Shown piece after piece: positions 15,341 to 19,460 of a DNA stretch of 19,460 nt. Within the stretch, counting starts at the first letter, position 1. Each line of letters starts with the position of its first letter. The DNA is taken from NCBI GenBank assembly GCA_023396415.1, contig JAEWWJ010000014.1, forward strand, positions 1-19,460, in the 5' to 3' direction. A program made the translations under genes and the position numbers. This DNA is from Bacteroidota bacterium. GTDB lineage: Bacteria; Bacteroidota; Bacteroidia; Bacteroidales; F082. Below the pieces are notes generated by a model. The model saw only the letters and a program-made list of their open reading frames with translations, was not told the origin of the DNA and ran no database searches.

Positions 15341-16426
15341 TCATCTGCTACTGTCAATCTTAGCCTTCAATTCGAGAACAGATTTTTGAACCTTTTGTGC
15401 CTGATCTACCAGGTTTTCGGGATAAGTGTTTTCTGTCAGTTGTTGAAGGCATTTTTCCATCAAAATTTTAGCTTGTGCAAGTTGGGCCGTATTGATCTTT
15501 ACGCGTTTATTTTGTTGGTTTTGATTGTGCGAAACGGCGTATTCATTATAAGCTGCAACGGCTTGATTGAAGGTTTGTGCAATGCTGTTGAGCAATCGAA
15601 TGGATTGGTTGTATTGGTTGGTGTTGGAAGCGTTTTGCAGATAGTTCAGGCGTTCGTTTAAGGCCGAATGTGGCACGTATAGGGACTGGATACGTTGCAA
15701 TTCCATATCAATTTGCTGTACGCTACTTGCTGATGAATAGCGTTTTAGGCTATCACCATGGTGAAGGTAATAGTTTGTGAGCCGCTGATTCATTTTTCTG
15801 TTGAGAATGGCTTCATGGGTAATTGGTGAGGCCATAAACTGCCATAAAGGGTCGTAAGGAAAATGCGTTTTTATCATCTCTTCGGGCTTCACAAGAAAAA
15901 ATTTTGGGTCGTATTCTTTCACAAAACGATTGTTAACCATAGTCCCCGAGCCCCAAGTAGGGTCTGAAAGCATCCATTTTCCTTCGATGTAAGAAGCCAC
16001 CCACACGTGCGGTGTCGGATCAATTTTATCTAAGATTAAGGTGTAGCCATTCACCAAATGCGTTGGAATGCCCACCAAAACCGAAAGGCTGTCCATCAAA
16101 CCGGCATAACCTTCGCAAACAGCTTTTCGACTTTTGAAAGCTTTTTCGGTGATAGTGGCTTGAGAAAGGGATAGCTCGAGGCTGTTTGTTTGTTGCACAT
16201 CATACCGAATGTTGTCAGTTATCCAATTATAAATGAGGGCAATACGATCAGAATCTTTCTTGCTTTCGGCTGAAATCTTTTTTGCAAGATCGCCAATAGA
16301 AGTGGGTTTGTATTTTCTAAGACTTTCGGGTAAGGGGTTTGCATTTTGTGTAAACGTTGGGTTCGTACCGAGCAAATAGACGGTTAAAAGAATGAGTGGA
16401 AAAAGCGGTGTTTGTGTCATATTCAT
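15341..16426 (-). CDS. Exported transglutaminase-like protein
   Basis: Counting from the chosen start, this is a 361-residue protein. A signal peptide or anchor (about 1-25) is followed by a transglutaminase-like domain with the papain-type triad: Cys104 in KAVCEGYAGL, His140 in PTPHVWV and Asp155 in LSDPTWG. Bacterial members of this family are generally peptidases or amide-modifying enzymes rather than protein cross-linkers. The C-terminal third is rich in Gln, Asn and Ala, with heptad-like helices (about 235-355) that could form a coiled coil. The ATG at 16424-16426 (MNMTQTP) was chosen. A longer frame begins at 16507, but its extra 27 codons cross the terminator at 16463-16501 and would bury the signal peptide. 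The ATG six bases further in is equally possible. No neighbour suggests a substrate. Confidence 0.82.
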   Translation of the reverse strand: MNMTQTPLFPLILLTVYLLGTNPTFTQNANPLPESLRKYKPTSIGDLAKKISAESKKDSDRIALIYNWITDNIRYDVQQTNSLELSLSQATITEKAFKSRKAVCEGYAGLMDSLSVLVGIPTHLVNGYTLILDKIDPTPHVWVASYIEGKWMLSDPTWGSGTMVNNRFVKEYDPKFFLVKPEEMIKTHFPYDPLWQFMASPITHEAILNRKMNQRLTNYYLHHGDSLKRYSSASSVQQIDMELQRIQSLYVPHSALNERLNYLQNASNTNQYNQSIRLLNSIAQTFNQAVAAYNEYAVSHNQNQQNKRVKINTAQLAQAKILMEKCLQQLTENTYPENLVDQAQKVQKSVLELKAKIDSSR

Positions 16427-16462
16427 CAAACGAAATCGGTGCCGAAAAGTTTTGGTTGAGAC

Positions 16463-16501
16463 AAAAAAAAACTGCCATTGCCTCCCCCTGAAGCAATGGC
16501 A
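16463..16501 (-). terminator. Rho-independent terminator of the lipoprotein gene
   Basis: On the minus strand a perfect 9-bp stem (TGCCATTGC with GCAATGGCA) and an 11-base loop are followed, one base later, by a run of nine T residues. It lies 72 bases past the stop of the 16573-17313 gene. It separates that gene from the transglutaminase gene downstream. Confidence 0.92.
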
Positions 16502-16572
16502 ATTCAATAAAAAGCTGTTTTTGATTACAAAATGAACGAGCTTTTATGCACAAATCAAAAGCAGATGGTTTT

Positions 16573-17313
16573 TTAGTTGGTGATATTGACGCTTTTTATT
16601 TTCACGGTTTCGTTTACAAAGTAGAAGTTTTTTCCACCATAACTTGCTGTTCCAAAATTCCATGCGGCCACGGTAACGTTACCTTGACCGGTCGAAAGTC
16701 CGCTCAATTCGCTGGAAGTAAAGGTGTAGCTTCTGGCGTTTCCGGCAAGGCTTTTTACCACATCATTGATGATAAGGTAAACGGAGTCGGCGTTGGAAAT
16801 AGAGCTAAAAGTGAGTGTATATCCAGCTTTCGATACTTCTGTGCCACTGGTGATGCTGCCCACATTTGGAAATCCTCTGTTGTAAGTGTGTTCAAATGCG
16901 GGAACTCCAGATCCGGAATTTCCTGAAACTGACCATTTTACGTTGGTTCCGAAATCAATGCCGGTAGGAGAGGTGAGGCCGGGTGTAAAAACATACGAAT
17001 TGTTGTCAAATTTTTGGAGCGCGTTGCCGTCCACCGACACATTTCCCGCATCGGCTAAGGTGGCGTAGTTGTTTGATCCTGCAAAAGCAGCCACTGCTGT
17101 TCCGAGGTTAATAGGGATTTCGCCAATGGGTGTGCTTTGGGTGGCTTCTGTAATCACTGCTACTAAAGTGCCGCTGCCCAAGTTAGGCGTGGATGAGCTT
17201 TGGGTGTTTTCAGGCGTTTCAGGCTCATCTTTTTCGCAAGAAACAAAAAAGATAGAGGATGCAATAAGCAAGCTTGCCGTAATGGTTTTCAAAGGTTGGA
17301 GGAATGATTTCAT
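16573..17313 (-). CDS. Lipoprotein of unknown function
   Basis: I do not recognise this protein beyond its export signal. It has 246 residues from the chosen ATG (17311-17313), with a signal peptide and lipobox FVSC placing the lipidated residue at Cys26. The following EKDEPE fits the acidic/Lys lipoprotein export signal of Bacteroidota, so surface display is likely. A short Ser/Thr/Pro linker (about 30-45) leads to a beta-rich, Gly/Ser/Asn-rich domain with few charged residues and no obvious catalytic motif. The in-frame ATG further upstream (17346) was rejected because the -7 element at 17344-17351 overlaps it and because it would place 11 extra residues before the signal peptide. It is transcribed as a single gene, with its own promoter and a strong terminator, divergently from pyruvate kinase. 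Confidence 0.78.
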   Translation of the reverse strand: MKSFLQPLKTITASLLIASSIFFVSCEKDEPETPENTQSSSTPNLGSGTLVAVITEATQSTPIGEIPINLGTAVAAFAGSNNYATLADAGNVSVDGNALQKFDNNSYVFTPGLTSPTGIDFGTNVKWSVSGNSGSGVPAFEHTYNRGFPNVGSITSGTEVSKAGYTLTFSSISNADSVYLIINDVVKSLAGNARSYTFTSSELSGLSTGQGNVTVAAWNFGTASYGGKNFYFVNETVKIKSVNITN

Positions 17314-17343
17314 AGTTTTATTTTTTATAGTGATAATGATAGG

Positions 17344-17351
17344 CAAAGATA
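17344..17351 (-). promoter_or_regulatory. -7 promoter element (TATCTTTG) of the lipoprotein gene
   Basis: On the minus strand this is an exact TAnnTTTG match, 30 bases before the ATG at 17313. No TTTG -33 element is clear; instead the dyad CCTTA-TTTTC-TAAGG (17365-17379) occupies that region. Confidence 0.63.
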
Positions 17352-17449
17352 GCCTCTACCCATGCCTTATTTTCTAAGGTTTTGCCCGTAAACTTCTACG
17401 ATTATTCACGTAGTTTTGCGCTCATAGTGCGAACTGAAATAGAATCGCC

Positions 17450-17457
17450 TAACTTTG
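17450..17457 (+). promoter_or_regulatory. -7 promoter element (TAACTTTG) of pyruvate kinase
   Basis: This exact TAnnTTTG match ends 28 bases before the ATG at 17486. A second exact match, TAGTTTTG at 17411-17418, could be an alternative upstream start. Neither has a well-spaced TTTG -33 element. Confidence 0.6.
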
Positions 17458-17485
17458 TCCACCTTAATTATAATACGCGTCAACA

Positions 17486-18934
17486 ATGAAAACGAAGATT
17501 GTGGCTACCCTCGGGCCTGCCTCCGACAAGGCTGAAATGTTGGAAAAACTCATCGAAAAAGGTGTAGATGTCTTTCGTCTCAATTTTTCGCATGGCTCGC
17601 AGCAATACCATTTAGAAGTGATGAACCGCATTCGGCAATGCCAAAGCAAACACACTTCTTCGGTTGCTATTCTTGCTGATTTACAGGGGCCTAAGATACG
17701 ATTGGGTGATTTTTCCGATGGAGAACTTTTACTTCAACCCGGCGATCGGATTGTTTTTACAAGTGAAGCTTGCTTAGGAACAAACAAAAAAGTGTTCATC
17801 AGTTATCCTTCTTTTGCAGCTGATGTAAGGGTTGGTGAAACCATTCTTGTTGACGATGGCAAAATGGCCTTTAAAGTGGTGGAAACAAATGGTGCGGATG
17901 AAGCCTTGCTCGAGGCCGTGAATGGGGGTGTTTTGCTTCCGCGTAAGGGCGTAAACCTTCCCGATACCGTGATTTCGCTGCCTTCGCTTACTGAAAAAGA
18001 CCTCAGCGATTTGGATTTTATCCTCGACCAAGAAGTGCATTGGATAGCCCTTTCTTTTGTGCGTTCGGCCAACGATATTAAGCAGTTGCGTCAACATATT
18101 ACCAATCATCCGGCACAAAACAAGCCTTTAATTGTGGCAAAAATAGAAAAGCCGCAGGCTGTCAACGATATCGAAGCCATCATTGAGGCAACGGATGCCA
18201 TCATGGTGGCCCGTGGCGATTTGGGTGTTGAAATTCCCATGCAGATGGTGCCTATGATTCAAAAAAGAATCATCAACCTTTGCAAAAAGGCAGGCAAACC
18301 CGTAATTGTAGCAACGCAAATGATGGAAGCCATGATTGACAACATCCGACCTACCCGCGCAGAGGTAAGTGATGTGGCAAACTCTGTTCTCGATGGCGCT
18401 GATGCACTCATGTTAAGTGGCGAAACTTCTGTTGGAAGATATCCCGAAGAAACCATCGCTATCATGCAGGACATCATCGGCCAAATTGAATTGGATCAAG
18501 CCATTTATTACAATCAGCGCAACTTCGATGTACAACCCGGTAGTCGCTTTACCACAGATGCAATTTTGTACAATGCCATCGTTATGGCCGGAACGGTTGA
18601 AGCTGAGGCGATTGTGGTTGTAACGCATACCGGTTATTCCGCACAAAGGTTGGCGAGTCATCGCCCCAAAGCCGGATTGTTTGTTTATTCAAACAACATC
18701 CACTTGTTGCACGCGCTGAACCTTGTTTGGGGGGTGCAAGGCTATTACGATGCTTTTGTTGATGATGCTGAACATTTGATGCAGCGGTTAAACTCTGACT
18801 TGCTGAAAAAGGGCCATATTCATAAAGGACAGTTGATTATCAATATTTTAAGTACACCTTCATGGAAAAAAGGTACTTCAAATACTGTCCGTTTGGGGAG
18901 GGTGGGTGAGTTAAGTGGTGATATTTTAAAGTGA
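17486..18934 (+). CDS. pyk: Pyruvate kinase
   Basis: Pyruvate kinase converts phosphoenolpyruvate and ADP to pyruvate and ATP, the last step of glycolysis, in the cytoplasm. The 482-residue protein has the usual bacterial layout: a TIM barrel interrupted by the B domain (about 71-165) and a C-terminal regulatory domain (about 345-482). Active-site features are FRLNFSHG with Arg31, Asn33 and Ser35; LADLQGPKIR; VAKIEKPQ with the catalytic Lys219 and metal ligand Glu221; and MVARGDLGVE with Asp245. The segment LDGADALMLSGETSVGRYP is also standard. The C-terminal HTGYSAQRLASHRP region corresponds to the part that binds effectors in regulated enzymes, but the allosteric effector cannot be deduced. 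It is a single gene, divergent from the lipoprotein gene and convergent with the MutS-like gene. Confidence 0.98.
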   Translation: MKTKIVATLGPASDKAEMLEKLIEKGVDVFRLNFSHGSQQYHLEVMNRIRQCQSKHTSSVAILADLQGPKIRLGDFSDGELLLQPGDRIVFTSEACLGTNKKVFISYPSFAADVRVGETILVDDGKMAFKVVETNGADEALLEAVNGGVLLPRKGVNLPDTVISLPSLTEKDLSDLDFILDQEVHWIALSFVRSANDIKQLRQHITNHPAQNKPLIVAKIEKPQAVNDIEAIIEATDAIMVARGDLGVEIPMQMVPMIQKRIINLCKKAGKPVIVATQMMEAMIDNIRPTRAEVSDVANSVLDGADALMLSGETSVGRYPEETIAIMQDIIGQIELDQAIYYNQRNFDVQPGSRFTTDAILYNAIVMAGTVEAEAIVVVTHTGYSAQRLASHRPKAGLFVYSNNIHLLHALNLVWGVQGYYDAFVDDAEHLMQRLNSDLLKKGHIHKGQLIINILSTPSWKKGTSNTVRLGRVGELSGDILK

Positions 18935-18970
18935 TCATGGTTTATTAAATCCATAAGTCATGCACTTTAA

Positions 18971-19460
18971 TCATCCTTTTGGGATGATGCCCATATCCTG
19001 CATCAGCCATGTAGCATTGCGGTTGACGGCGATGCCTTCATGTATTTTGTAATCAAACAAGAGCTTTCCTTCAACGATATGACTTTCAAAGCACCAATTA
19101 CTGATTTTATTTTCAAGTTGGCTTTCTAACTTGCTCAGCTTGAGGTCGTGAGTAGCCATAACAACAAGGCTGTTGGTTTCGGCCAATCGTCGGATTAAGG
19201 CCTCAGAACCGCTGTATTTGTCATCGGAATTGGTTCCGCGAAGTACTTCATCCAAAAGAATGAAAGCCGGACTTTCTTTAGAAGCTTCGTCGAGGATAAA
19301 CTTCAACTGCAACAGCTCATTCATAAAAAGCGAAGTGTTTTCGTGCAACGAATCTGTCTGCCTCAGCGAACTCAGTACAGCCATTGGTCTCCATTCAAAC
19401 GATTCGGCACACACCACCGCTCCGGCCTGGGCCAGTAAGATATTTACACCTAAGGTGCGC
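18971..19460 (-). CDS. MutS-family ATPase, C-terminal part (runs off the right edge)
   Basis: Only the last 162 residues are visible, and the gene continues beyond the window. The frame is open to the edge (RTLGVNILLAQAG...), so the GTG at 19415-19417 is not a start. The fragment covers the second half of a MutS-type ABC ATPase domain. It shows the LGVNILLAQAGA helix, a signature-like DSLHENTSLFMNELLQLK, the Walker B segment FILLDEVLRGTNS and the switch histidine in ATHD. The RGTNSDDK wording and the lack of a mismatch-repair C-terminal dimerisation tail suggest one of the shorter MutS-like proteins common in Bacteroidota rather than classical MutS or MutS2, but the domains that would decide this are outside the window. 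It converges on pyruvate kinase, with 36 bases between the stops. Confidence 0.85.
   Translation of the reverse strand, partial: RTLGVNILLAQAGAVVCAESFEWRPMAVLSSLRQTDSLHENTSLFMNELLQLKFILDEASKESPAFILLDEVLRGTNSDDKYSGSEALIRRLAETNSLVVMATHDLKLSKLESQLENKISNWCFESHIVEGKLLFDYKIHEGIAVNRNATWLMQDMGIIPKG

Noticed and set aside
16427..16507. 27 extra N-terminal codons on the transglutaminase-like gene
   Set aside because: They pass through a strong terminator hairpin and would place a basic, Cys/His-containing stretch before an evident signal peptide.
16546..16926. 126-residue open frame on the plus strand
   Set aside because: It is antisense to the unrecognised lipoprotein gene, which has a promoter, signal peptide and terminator; this frame has none.
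17314..17346. Longer start of the unrecognised lipoprotein
   Set aside because: It overlaps the -7 element at 17344-17351 and adds residues before a normal lipoprotein signal peptide starting at 17313.
18970..18988. Hairpin ATCATCC/GGATGAT between pyruvate kinase and the MutS-like gene as a shared terminator
   Set aside because: It lies mostly within the last codons of the MutS-like gene and has no T tract on either strand.

Overview
The window comes from a member of the Bacteroidota, which cannot be placed more finely from the sequence alone. Four things support this. Three secreted proteins end in type IX secretion (T9SS) C-terminal sorting domains with SVYPNP/KVSPNP motifs. There is a HmuY/HmuR-like TonB uptake locus. 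Start codons lack clear Shine-Dalgarno sequences. The Bacteroidota -7 promoter element TAnnTTTG recurs a short distance upstream of genes. No tRNA, rRNA, CRISPR array, insertion sequence or phage gene was seen, and there is no gene-free stretch longer than 300 bases.

Layout. 122-622 is a long-chain flavodoxin closed by a strong terminator (666-694). 850-1215 is an unrecognised small membrane-anchored protein with its own promoter element. 1387-5913 is a tight three-gene operon: a T9SS-secreted HmuY-like protein, a TonB-dependent outer-membrane receptor and a HmuY-like lipoprotein. The two HmuY-like proteins are distant full-length paralogues, one apparently exported by T9SS and one carrying a lipobox. 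This is the most interesting locus here, and heme or another iron/metal ligand is the likely cargo. 6092-8336 is a housekeeping run: lgt (lipoprotein lipidation), rsmE (16S rRNA methylation) and a DUF4159 periplasmic protein.

8511-13627 holds a 1201-residue secreted papain-like cysteine peptidase with adhesin-like beta domains and a T9SS signal. It is followed closely by an AlgX/AlgJ-like SGNH O-acetyltransferase-type protein with no MBOAT partner in view. On the minus strand are a T9SS-exported parallel beta-helix protein (13632-15221), a transglutaminase-like exported protein (15341-16426) and an unrecognised lipoprotein (16573-17313) with its own terminator. Pyruvate kinase (17486-18934, plus strand) is transcribed divergently from the lipoprotein and converges on a MutS-family ATPase that runs off the right edge.

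Much of the window encodes the cell envelope and surface: lipoprotein maturation, surface lipoproteins, T9SS cargo and nutrient import. Central metabolism (flavodoxin, pyruvate kinase) and RNA/DNA maintenance (RsmE, MutS-like) genes lie between. Several start codons were moved inward from the longest open frame because a promoter, terminator or signal peptide shows that the longer form is unlikely.
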